This document shows positions 49,556-55,950 of a DNA stretch of 55,950 nucleotides, piece after piece. The notes below the pieces were generated by a model, which saw only the letters and a list, made by a program, of their open reading frames with translations, was not told the DNA's origin and did no database searches. Each line of letters opens with the position of its first letter. Position 1 is the stretch's first letter. A program made the translations under genes and the position numbers. This stretch comes from JAICIG01 sp035532215 (GTDB taxonomy: Bacteria > Planctomycetota > Planctomycetia > Pirellulales > JAICIG01), in the NCBI GenBank assembly GCA_035532215.1, contig DATKRK010000313.1:1-55950 (forward strand), read 5' to 3'.

Positions 49556-51190
49556 ATGTCGACTCGCAATCCTGTCGCTGAAGAAAACCTGGCCGGTCTG
49601 ACCCGCCGCTACGCCGAATTCGAGGCCGAGATTGCCACCGGGGGCGGCCAGGCCGCCATCCAGCGCCAGCACGCCAGGGGACGCTTGACGGCGCGCGAGC
49701 GAATCGAGCGGTTGATCGATCCCGAAACCCCGTTCTTCGAGATCGGCTTGTGGGCGGCTTGGGAGATGTATGCATCGTGGGGCGGTGCGCCCTCGGCGGG
49801 CGTCGTCTGCGGCGTCGGCCAGATCGCCGGCCGGCGGCAAATGATCATCGCCAACGACGCCACGGTCAAAGCCGGCGCCTTCTTTCCCGCCACGACGAAA
49901 AAAGTGCTGCGGGCCCAGCGGATTGCCTTTCAGAACCGCCTGCCGCTGGTCTACCTGGTCGATTCGGCGGGCGTGTTTTTGCCGTTGCAGGAAGACGTCT
50001 TTCCGGACGAGGACGATTTCGGCCGCATCTTTCGCAATAACGCCGTGATTTCGGCCGCCGGCATCGGGCAACTCGCCGCGATCATGGGCAACTGCGTGGC
50101 CGGCGGCGGCTATCTGCCGGTGCTCTGCGACAAGCTGCTGATGACCGACGGCTCGGGCCTCTACCTGGCCGGTCCCGCGTTGGTGAAAAGCGCCATCGGC
50201 CAGGCGGTTTCGAGCGAGGAATTGGGCGGCGCCGAGATGCACGCCCAGGTGAGCGGCACGATCGACTATCGCGATCCGACGGACGAAGCCTGTCTCGACC
50301 GCGTGCGGCGGCTGGCCGCCATGATCGCGCCCGATCCATCGACGCCGGCGGCGCCCTTTGCGCGGCGCGCCGCGGTCGAGCCGGAGCGTCCCGGCTCGGA
50401 CATCTACGACCTCGTCTCGGCGAATCCGCGCCGCGACTACGAGGTGCGCGACGTACTGGCCTGCCTGGTCGACGCCGGCAGCTTCGACGAATACAAGCCC
50501 GAGTACGGCCAGTCGCTCGTCTGCGGCACGGCGCGGCTGGGCGGCTTTCCGGTCGGCATCGTGGCCAACCAGCACCACCAGGTGCGGCCGGCCGAAGGAC
50601 CGGTGCAGTTCGGCGGCGTGCTGTACGTCGATAGCGCCGAAAAGGCGGCCCGCTTCGTGATGAACTGCAACCAGGATTGGCTGCCGATCATCTTTCTGCA
50701 AGACGTCAACGGGTTCATGGTCGGCCGCGACAGCGAGCGTGCGGGCATCATCAAGGCGGGCGCCAAGCTGGTCAGCGCCATCAGCAACAGCCGCGTGCCG
50801 AAACTGACCGTGCTGGTCGGCGGCTCTTACGGCGCCGGCAACTACGCAATGTGCGGCAAAGCCTTCGATCCGCGACTGATCTTCGCCTGGCCTTCGGCGC
50901 GCTGCGCCGTGATGGGCGGCGAGCAAGCCACGTCGACGCTGTTGGAGATCACCATCAAGAGCCTCGAGCGCCAAGGGCAGGAAGTCGACGCCGCGGAACT
51001 GGGCCGGCTGCGCGACCAGGTGCGCGGCGATTACGAGCGGCAGACCGACCCGCGCTACGCGGCCGCGCGCGGCTGGGTCGATCGCATCATCGCCCCCGCG
51101 CGCACGCGCGACGAGTTGATCCTCGCGTTGGAGATCGCCACCCGGCACGCCGAGAGCGAGCCGTATCGGCTGGGCGTGTTCCAGGTGTGA
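49556..51190 (+). CDS. Acyl-CoA carboxylase, carboxyltransferase (beta) subunit
   Basis: A 544-residue biotin-dependent carboxyltransferase resembling methylcrotonyl/propionyl-CoA carboxylase beta chains. It begins with RHARGRLTARERIERLIDPE-like sequence (QHARGRLTARERIERLIDPE). Later motifs are GRRQMIIANDATVKAGAFFP, LVYLVDSAGVFLPLQEDVFP, GNCVAGGGYLPVLCDKLLMT, and in the C domain GSYGAGNYAMCGKAFDPRLI and FAWPSARCAVMGGEQATSTL. It transfers carboxyl from carboxybiotin to an acyl-CoA. The partner biotin carboxylase/BCCP is not adjacent. The MCC-like subtype is inferred. Confidence 0.9.
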   Translation: MSTRNPVAEENLAGLTRRYAEFEAEIATGGGQAAIQRQHARGRLTARERIERLIDPETPFFEIGLWAAWEMYASWGGAPSAGVVCGVGQIAGRRQMIIANDATVKAGAFFPATTKKVLRAQRIAFQNRLPLVYLVDSAGVFLPLQEDVFPDEDDFGRIFRNNAVISAAGIGQLAAIMGNCVAGGGYLPVLCDKLLMTDGSGLYLAGPALVKSAIGQAVSSEELGGAEMHAQVSGTIDYRDPTDEACLDRVRRLAAMIAPDPSTPAAPFARRAAVEPERPGSDIYDLVSANPRRDYEVRDVLACLVDAGSFDEYKPEYGQSLVCGTARLGGFPVGIVANQHHQVRPAEGPVQFGGVLYVDSAEKAARFVMNCNQDWLPIIFLQDVNGFMVGRDSERAGIIKAGAKLVSAISNSRVPKLTVLVGGSYGAGNYAMCGKAFDPRLIFAWPSARCAVMGGEQATSTLLEITIKSLERQGQEVDAAELGRLRDQVRGDYERQTDPRYAAARGWVDRIIAPARTRDELILALEIATRHAESEPYRLGVFQV

Positions 51191-51198
51191 GGCGGGTG

Positions 51199-51294
51199 GG
51201 AGTTCGGAATTCGGAATGCGGAATTCGGAATGCGGAACACGCGCCGCCTCGCCGTTCTCTCCGAATTCCACATTCCGAATTCCGCATTCTTCTC
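51199..51294. repeat. Inverted cluster of GGAATTCGGAATGCGGAATT units
   Basis: Tandem ttcggaatgcgga units at the left (51202-51237) are answered by complementary ccgaattccacattccgaat units at the right (51261-51292), around a GC-rich centre. This forms an element of about 95 bp between convergent genes. Its right end touches the stop of the ABC permease gene at 51293. Confidence 0.75.
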
Positions 51295-52051
51295 ACGTCA
51301 AGTCCCGGTATTCGCGGCGCTCGAAGACCAGCATCGCCAGCAATAGGCTGCCGCCGGCAATGCCGGCCAGAGCCCAAGTGGCGGCCGACGAGGAAATCGG
51401 CTCGAACCATTCGGGACGCGACAGTCCCTCGCTGGCCCCGGCCGCGTACATCAGCGAGCGGCCGTAGTAGTTGACGGCGATCCGCTTGATGATGCCGGGC
51501 AAATTGCCCAGCAGCAATTCCATGAAGATGGCGTAGACCATCGCGATGATCGTCGCGTGCCGCCAGGCGACGGCGAACAGGTGAAACAGGCCCACGTAGG
51601 CCAGCGTCATGCACAAAATCGTCGGCAGAAAAAGCTGATACGCCAAGGCGCCCGGCTCGCCGGCCAGCCGGCAGTAGAGGAAGAACGTGGCGGCCACCAG
51701 GCCGACCGCCAGCGGCAGCGTGGCGACGAACTTGGCCAGCAGGATCAAGGGCCGGGCGATCGGCCGCACGAGCAGAAACAGCAGCGTCTGATCCTCGCGA
51801 TCCCCGCCGACGCTGGCCGTGCCATAGGCCAAGGCGCAGATCGGAATCATGAACGAAGCGAAGATGAAGATCAAAAAGTTGCTGAACATGTTGAAGGCCG
51901 CCTCGACGTCTTCCATCCGATCGTAGCGGCGCCGCAGCAAGAACAGCGCGCCGCCTGAGAGCGGAAACAAGATCATCAGCGTGTTGGCCGACCACAACAG
52001 CCGCCGGAACGACAGCCAGACGAGCGTCAGCCAGGCGCGCCACAACCGCAT
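51293..52051 (-). CDS. ABC-2-type transporter permease B
   Basis: A 252-residue integral membrane protein with about six hydrophobic segments (LMILFPLSGGALFLL; FLIFIFASFMIPICALAYGT; LVRPIARPLILLAKFVATLP; LAYVGLFHLFAVAWRHATII; WALAGIAGGSLLLAMLVF). It carries the DREDQTLLFLLVRPIARPLI motif typical of ABC-2 export permeases. The ATG at 52051 overlaps the ATPase stop by one base (TAATG). The open frame continues upstream as a shadow of the ATPase gene. Third component of the transporter with the ATPase and permease A; cargo unknown. Confidence 0.85.
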   Translation of the reverse strand: MRLWRAWLTLVWLSFRRLLWSANTLMILFPLSGGALFLLRRRYDRMEDVEAAFNMFSNFLIFIFASFMIPICALAYGTASVGGDREDQTLLFLLVRPIARPLILLAKFVATLPLAVGLVAATFFLYCRLAGEPGALAYQLFLPTILCMTLAYVGLFHLFAVAWRHATIIAMVYAIFMELLLGNLPGIIKRIAVNYYGRSLMYAAGASEGLSRPEWFEPISSSAATWALAGIAGGSLLLAMLVFERREYRDLT

Positions 52052-52965
52052 TACGCGCTCCCTTCCAGATAGCCGAATACCGCGTCGGCGCCGGCATCCA
52101 GCGTTTGCAGCCGCCGGACCTCGAAGCCGTTTTGCACGACCAGTTCGCCGAGCGCCGCAAAGAACCGCGTCGGCGCAATCGTGCGTACGACGAGCGCCGA
52201 GTCGCGCAGCTCGATGCTCTGCACCTCGGGCGCCAGCGCCAACAGCGCCGCCAGCCGCCGCGGCGAATCGGCGGCGATCTCCACGGTCAACGGCTTTTCG
52301 TCGAGCAGTTCGCGAATCTCGGCCAGCGTGCCCGAGGCCAGGATGCGCCCACGCGAGATCATCACCACCGTGTCGGCCAACTGTTCGATTTCCAGCAGGA
52401 TGTGGCTCGAGACGAGGATCGATTTGCCTTGTTCGGCCTGCCTGGCCAGCAATTCGTTGATTTCTCGCCGGCCGCCGGGATCGATGCCGCTGAGCGGCTC
52501 GTCCAGCAGCAGGATCGGCGGATCGTGAACCAGCGCCTGGGCCAGCTTGATCCGCTGCCGCATGCCATGACTGCAACCGGCCAGCCGCCGGTCGGCGCGG
52601 GGCGTCATGCCGACTTCGGCGATCGCCAACTCGGTCCGCTCGCGAGCTTCGCGCCGCGAGTAACCATAGAGGCGCGTCATCGCATAGACGAATTCGCGGC
52701 CGGTCATCTCCTCGTAAAAGCTGTTGATGTCGGGGCTGTAGCCGAAGGCGCGCTTGGCGGCGCTCGACCAGGCCCGATGCGGGCCGATCCGCACTTCGCC
52801 CAAACTGGGCCGCAACTGGCCGCTGGCCAGCTTGATCAAGGTCGACTTGCCGGCCCCGTTGGCGCCCAACAGTCCGGTGATGCCCGGACCGATCCGGCAA
52901 CTGACGTCGTTGACGCCAATCACCGGCCCGTAGAATTTCGTGACGCGATCGAACGAGAGCTGCAT
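52051..52965 (-). CDS. ABC transporter ATP-binding protein
   Basis: A 304-residue ATPase of the ABC-2 exporter class. Walker A GANGAGKST at residues 34-42; signature CSHGMRQRIKLAQAL; Walker B ILLLDEPLSGIDPGGR; switch His in SILVSSHILLEIEQL; then a C-terminal accessory domain of about 80 residues. The signature deviates from LSGGQ (CSHGM), as often in CcmA/NatA-like ATPases. It energises the two permeases encoded on either side. The ATG at 52965 is immediately downstream of a hairpin repeat. Confidence 0.92.
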   Translation of the reverse strand: MQLSFDRVTKFYGPVIGVNDVSCRIGPGITGLLGANGAGKSTLIKLASGQLRPSLGEVRIGPHRAWSSAAKRAFGYSPDINSFYEEMTGREFVYAMTRLYGYSRREARERTELAIAEVGMTPRADRRLAGCSHGMRQRIKLAQALVHDPPILLLDEPLSGIDPGGRREINELLARQAEQGKSILVSSHILLEIEQLADTVVMISRGRILASGTLAEIRELLDEKPLTVEIAADSPRRLAALLALAPEVQSIELRDSALVVRTIAPTRFFAALGELVVQNGFEVRRLQTLDAGADAVFGYLEGSA

Positions 52966-52973
52966 GGGGCGTC

Positions 52974-52992
52974 CCTCTCCCTCCGGGAGAGG
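52974..52992. repeat. Hairpin repeat between permease A and ATPase genes
   Basis: CCTCTCCC-TCC-GGGAGAGG followed by TTAGGTGAGG, matching the copy at 13265-13283. It lies in the 74-base gap of an otherwise overlapping operon, nine bases upstream of the ATPase start, so it could affect its translation. Confidence 0.6.
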
Positions 52993-53039
52993 TTAGGTGA
53001 GGGCCAAGAAAATTGCCGAAGTTATTCTTCGTCCGTTCC

Positions 53040-53912
53040 TTATTTCACGATTTCGACCGCGCGCACGCGCCGCACCAGCGCCAACAGGGCCACGACGCAG
53101 CTCGACGCCAGAATCGCCAAGGCCCACAAGGCGAACTCTCGCTCTTGGTCGTTCTTCAGTCCGCCGAAGCCGAGCCGTCCGGCAAAATGGATGTCGCGCC
53201 AGGGATCGAGCAGATTCACGTAATCGTAACGGCCCGCGGCCAACAACTTTCGCAAGGGCTTGGGCATCACGAACAGGCTGGCCCAAGTGATGGCGATCGG
53301 CGCCACGCGCTGCAGGTAGGCCGCCAGCGTCACCAGCCAAATGCTGAGCACGGTCGCCAGCACGGCGCCGTAGATCAAGATGGCGACGAGCGCCCGCCAG
53401 TTGTCGATCCAATACCTGATCGAAGAGCTGAACATGCCATACTCGAAATATAGCGCCACGGCCGGCAAGGTTGTCAACAGGGAGACGACGGCGGCCACCG
53501 CCAGCAGCTTGCCGACGATATAGTGCCGCCGATCGATGCGGCGCGAGAGATAGAAGGCCAGCGCGCCAGTGCGAAAGTCGGCGCCCACCAGCAAACTGCC
53601 CGAAAAGGCCAGCAAGATCGAGACCGCGATGCTCTGCCGCTCCATGAAGGCCAGGTAGCCGTTTTGCCGCCCGCCGAAACCCAAGGGCTCGAGCAGTGCG
53701 CCTCGCGCCTCGGGCGGCTGGCCGGCCTGGTTGACGATATAAATCACGAACCAGACGGCCAGAAAGTGCAGCAGGCCCAAGGCCAGCACGAACCAATACG
53801 CCTTGCGGCGAAACACCTGCACCAACGCCACGCGGACGATCGCCAGCGATGCCCGCCAAGGCGATTCGAGCGACCCGTGCCAACCGTGGTAGTGTGCGAT
53901 GTCGACGGACAT
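53040..53912 (-). CDS. ABC-2-type transporter permease A
   Basis: A 290-residue membrane protein with about six membrane segments (FVLALGLLHFLAVWFVIYIV; SIAVSILLAFSGSLLVGADF; LLAVAAVVSLLTTLPAVALY; ALVAILIYGAVLATVLSIWL; FALWALAILASSCVVALLAL). The FRTGALAFYLSRRIDRRHYI motif matches that of ABC-2 permeases. The ATG at 53912 overlaps the quinone reductase stop by one base (TAATG), tying the transporter to that enzyme. The substrate is unknown. Confidence 0.85.
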   Translation of the reverse strand: MSVDIAHYHGWHGSLESPWRASLAIVRVALVQVFRRKAYWFVLALGLLHFLAVWFVIYIVNQAGQPPEARGALLEPLGFGGRQNGYLAFMERQSIAVSILLAFSGSLLVGADFRTGALAFYLSRRIDRRHYIVGKLLAVAAVVSLLTTLPAVALYFEYGMFSSSIRYWIDNWRALVAILIYGAVLATVLSIWLVTLAAYLQRVAPIAITWASLFVMPKPLRKLLAAGRYDYVNLLDPWRDIHFAGRLGFGGLKNDQEREFALWALAILASSCVVALLALVRRVRAVEIVK

Positions 53913-54904
53913 TATGGCGTCAACACGATCTTTCCCGCCAACGTGCCGGCTTTTTGCAGCGTGTTGTCTTCCTGCAACTGGTGCGCCTCGGCCGCCTGGG
54001 CCAGCGGCAGCACGCGATCGATGCGCGGCTTGAATTGGCCGGAAGCCAGCCAGCGGTTGATGTCGACCGACGAGGCTCGCTGTTCATCGGGCGTGGCGTT
54101 GAACATGGCGAAGCCGAACAGCGAACAATCCTTGACGTAGAACGGACCGACCGGAAACACCGGCCGAGCCTCGCGCCCCGCCATCACGATCATCCGGCCG
54201 CGCGGGGCCAGCAGCGACACCGTGCGCTCGAAGTTCGGTTCGCGCTGCGTTTCCCACCAGACGTGTACGCCATGCGGCGCAAAATGGCGGATCTCGGCAT
54301 CGATGTCGCCGCTGCGATAATCGAGGGCCAGGTCGGCGCCGAGGCTGCGGCAGATTTCAACCTTTTCCGGCGAGCCGGCCGTGGTAATCACGCGGGCGCC
54401 GATGGCCTTGGCCATCTGTACGACCGTCGAACCGACGCCGCCGCTGCCGCCATTGACGAACAGCGTTTCGCCCGCCGTCAACTTGGCGCAGCGGACCAGC
54501 CCCAGGTGCGAAGTGATGCCGACCAACGCCCCCGCGGCGGCCTGTCGATCGCTGACGCCATCGGGCGTCGGGTAGAGCCAGGCTTCGTCGACGGCGGCGA
54601 ATTCGGCGAACGTGCCTTGGCGGCCCATCAAGCCCTGGTTGCTGCCCCACACGCGCATGCCCGGCTTCAGCCGCTGAACCCCCGGGCCGCAGCGTTCGAC
54701 GACGCCGGCCAGGTCGCAACCGACGATGTACGGCAGCGGCAACTCCATCTTCACCGCGCCGCTGCGCAGATAAGTGTCGATCGGGTTGACGGCCACCGCG
54801 GCGACTCGCACCAAGACCTGCGAACCGGTCGGCTCGGGAGTCGGCAAGTCGCCGTAGGTAATATTGTCGGGCGGGCCCACGCGTTGGATATAAGCGGCTT
54901 TCAT
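53912..54904 (-). CDS. Quinone oxidoreductase-like MDR protein
   Basis: A 330-residue zinc-independent medium-chain dehydrogenase/reductase resembling NADPH:quinone oxidoreductase. MKAAYIQRVGPPDNITYGDL is the usual N-terminus; AAVAVNPIDTYLRSGAVKME and VGCDLAGVVERCGPGVQRLK follow; the NADPH-binding loop is FVNGGSGGVGSTVVQMAKAI. Structural-zinc cysteines are absent. The ATG at 54904 (MKAAYI) is preferred over a longer frame. It overlaps the permease gene, an unexpected pairing that may reflect export of a quinone-related or toxic compound (speculation). Confidence 0.9.
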   Translation of the reverse strand: MKAAYIQRVGPPDNITYGDLPTPEPTGSQVLVRVAAVAVNPIDTYLRSGAVKMELPLPYIVGCDLAGVVERCGPGVQRLKPGMRVWGSNQGLMGRQGTFAEFAAVDEAWLYPTPDGVSDRQAAAGALVGITSHLGLVRCAKLTAGETLFVNGGSGGVGSTVVQMAKAIGARVITTAGSPEKVEICRSLGADLALDYRSGDIDAEIRHFAPHGVHVWWETQREPNFERTVSLLAPRGRMIVMAGREARPVFPVGPFYVKDCSLFGFAMFNATPDEQRASSVDINRWLASGQFKPRIDRVLPLAQAAEAHQLQEDNTLQKAGTLAGKIVLTP

Positions 54905-54995
54905 CGGAGCGTTTCCAGACGGAAGTAACGGATTCTTCGAACAAAGCGGACGGCCGCCAATTCCGGACATCGCCAGCGCGGCATCGATGGTTCGA

Positions 54996-55580
54996 TTATG
55001 TTACACGAGGGGCCGCTTCCGCAAGTTGCCCGGCGGGCGAGGACCGGGCGAGCGCGTATTGCAAAACTTCTTGCGAACGGTACTCGACGACCTTTTCGAA
55101 GGCGAGGCCGCACTTTTCGAGCACGCGGATCGAGGCCGCGTGCGGCGCGTCGACCAGGCCGATGATCCGCGAGAGGCCGAGCGTGCGGAAGCCGTAGTCG
55201 ATCGTAGCCCGGGCGGCCTCGGTCGCCAGCCCGCGGCCCCAATAGCGAGGCAGCAGCCCGTAGCCGACGTCAACCTCGCCCAACTCGGGGAGCCATTTGA
55301 GGCCGGCGACGCCAATCAAGGCGTCGCCCGGTTCTTTGCCGGCCGGGCCTGCGAGCGGATCGTTTTCGAGCAACATCGCCCAGCGGCCAAAGCCGTGCCG
55401 GGCGTAATCGGCCAGCATCCGCTCGGCGATCCTCTGCCGGGATTCTTCGACGCTGGATAAAGGCGCCCTGCCCGTATAGCGGACGACTTCCGGATTGCCG
55501 TCCAGCTCGAACATGGCGGGCGCATCGTCGAGCGAAAGCTCGCGGAGCCAAAGCCGATCGGTTTCGAGAATGAATTGCAT
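54996..55580 (-). CDS. GNAT-family N-acetyltransferase (RimJ/RimL-like)
   Basis: A 194-residue acetyltransferase. It begins FILETDRLWLRELSLDDAPA, has the acetyl-CoA region VDVGYGLLPRYWGRGLATEA, and ends with GLVDAPHAASIRVLEKCGLA, the standard RimJ/RimL pattern. Targets may be ribosomal proteins, antibiotics or small amines; unknown. The ATG at 55580 (MQFILETDR) is used, since the longer frame crosses the repeat-rich region upstream. Same strand as the quinone reductase gene, 91 bases upstream of it. Confidence 0.88.
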   Translation of the reverse strand: MQFILETDRLWLRELSLDDAPAMFELDGNPEVVRYTGRAPLSSVEESRQRIAERMLADYARHGFGRWAMLLENDPLAGPAGKEPGDALIGVAGLKWLPELGEVDVGYGLLPRYWGRGLATEAARATIDYGFRTLGLSRIIGLVDAPHAASIRVLEKCGLAFEKVVEYRSQEVLQYALARSSPAGQLAEAAPRVT

Positions 55581-55950
55581 CGGTAGATCGGCAGGGTGCG
55601 GCGCAGCCGCACGCGCGCTCCATTTTGCCCGGCCTTGGCTCCTGTATTTATACCGTCGGTCCCCCGTGGGGTCTGTGCCCCACCCTACGCCTGCGGCCGT
55701 TGTTCTACACAACTTTTCCGATGGATGTCCCGGATCGCCTTCGGCCACGACTTTTGCGTAGCCCAGGCATTTATGCCTGGGAATTCGTTCAACGTGCGCC
55801 CGTTTTTCTCGATTGGCGCCTCGCGGGCGCCGTCGGCGGCCGCGAGGCGCCAATCAGGGGCGGGGGGTAAACGGCTCGCGGATCCCAGGCATAAATGCCT
55901 GGGCTATGTAAAAAGCACAGCATTCACGCCCTCTCACAACGTCCGAACTG
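55581..55950. other. Repeat-rich region at the window edge
   Basis: No gene. It contains a cccccgtgggg palindrome with ccccaccctacgcctgcgg (about 55651-55693), similar to sequence near 3130-3150, and then the second composite element. The last 35 bases continue beyond the window with nothing recognisable. Confidence 0.5.
55751..55915. repeat. Composite three-hairpin repeat element, copy 2
   Basis: The ends CTTTTGCGTAGCCCAGGC and GCCTGGGCTATGTAAAAAG are inverted. Each also carries a palindrome around CCCAGGCATTTATGCCTGGG, and the central hairpin arms read TTGGCGCCTCGCGG / CCGCGAGGCGCCAA. It shares architecture and outer sequence with 2819-2970, but the central hairpin differs in sequence while staying self-complementary. 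That implies compensatory change or exchange of the centre. Confidence 0.8.

Noticed and set aside
49508..51271. A 587-codon minus-strand open frame opposite the carboxylase subunit
   Set aside because: Same reason: antisense of a well-conserved gene in G+C-rich DNA, with a biased composition.

Overview
The window is G+C-rich chromosomal DNA from a planctomycete, most likely of the Pirellulales type. The evidence is a pair of DUF1559 prepilins, a BBP7-type outer-membrane protein with a cysteine cluster, a Tat-exported Gfo/Idh/MocA oxidoreductase, a secreted SUMF1-domain protein, and intergenic spaces full of short palindromic and inverted-repeat elements. The genus assignment is inference from gene content only. 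I saw no tRNA, rRNA or CRISPR array.

Layout. Positions 1-4.4 kb hold a long-form glycogen phosphorylase, then an ECF-like sigma factor translationally coupled to a partner of unknown function. 4.8-12 kb is mostly plus strand: a uronate isomerase-family protein, ThyX, a SnoaL/CaMKII-association-like protein, a sensor kinase/NtrC-type regulator pair and a TIM-barrel sugar-phosphate isomerase. 12-21.3 kb holds a deoxyhypusine-synthase-like enzyme, a second phosphorylase of the short type, an acyl-CoA-dehydrogenase-like protein, a low-G+C toxin-antitoxin pair, asparagine synthetase and GlgC. Glycogen synthesis (GlgC) and two types of phosphorolysis are therefore within 21 kb. 22-34 kb holds an oxidoreductase, a SUMF1 protein divergent from ApbE, a small protein followed by a decayed HNH nuclease, an amine oxidase, a panB-yyaL operon, a secreted protein with an SRPBCC protein, and the BBP7 porin.

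The most coherent locus is 34.7-43.2 kb on the minus strand, a type II secretion/type IV pilus-like assembly operon. It runs ATPase GspE, three tandem GspF paralogues, GspI-like, GspJ-like and GspK-like pseudopilins and two DUF1559 prepilins, with mostly 4-base stop/start overlaps. No secretin, prepilin peptidase or GspC/L/M is present in the window. Two repeat elements have altered this operon. One palindrome encodes most of the GspI-like leader peptide. Another, accompanied by a 35-bp duplication, split the gspK/prepilin junction.

43.7-56 kb holds a cyclopropane-fatty-acid-synthase-like methyltransferase convergent with a secreted protein-isoaspartate methyltransferase fusion, a primary sigma factor (RpoD), a secreted hypothetical, an acyl-CoA carboxylase beta subunit, and a quinone-reductase/ABC-2 transporter operon with a GNAT acetyltransferase upstream.

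Several unrelated repeat families recur: composite three-hairpin elements, perfect-terminal-inverted-repeat MITE-like elements, elements of about 120-130 bp with inverted ends, and an in-frame 33-bp repeat. They are the main structure not explained by genes.
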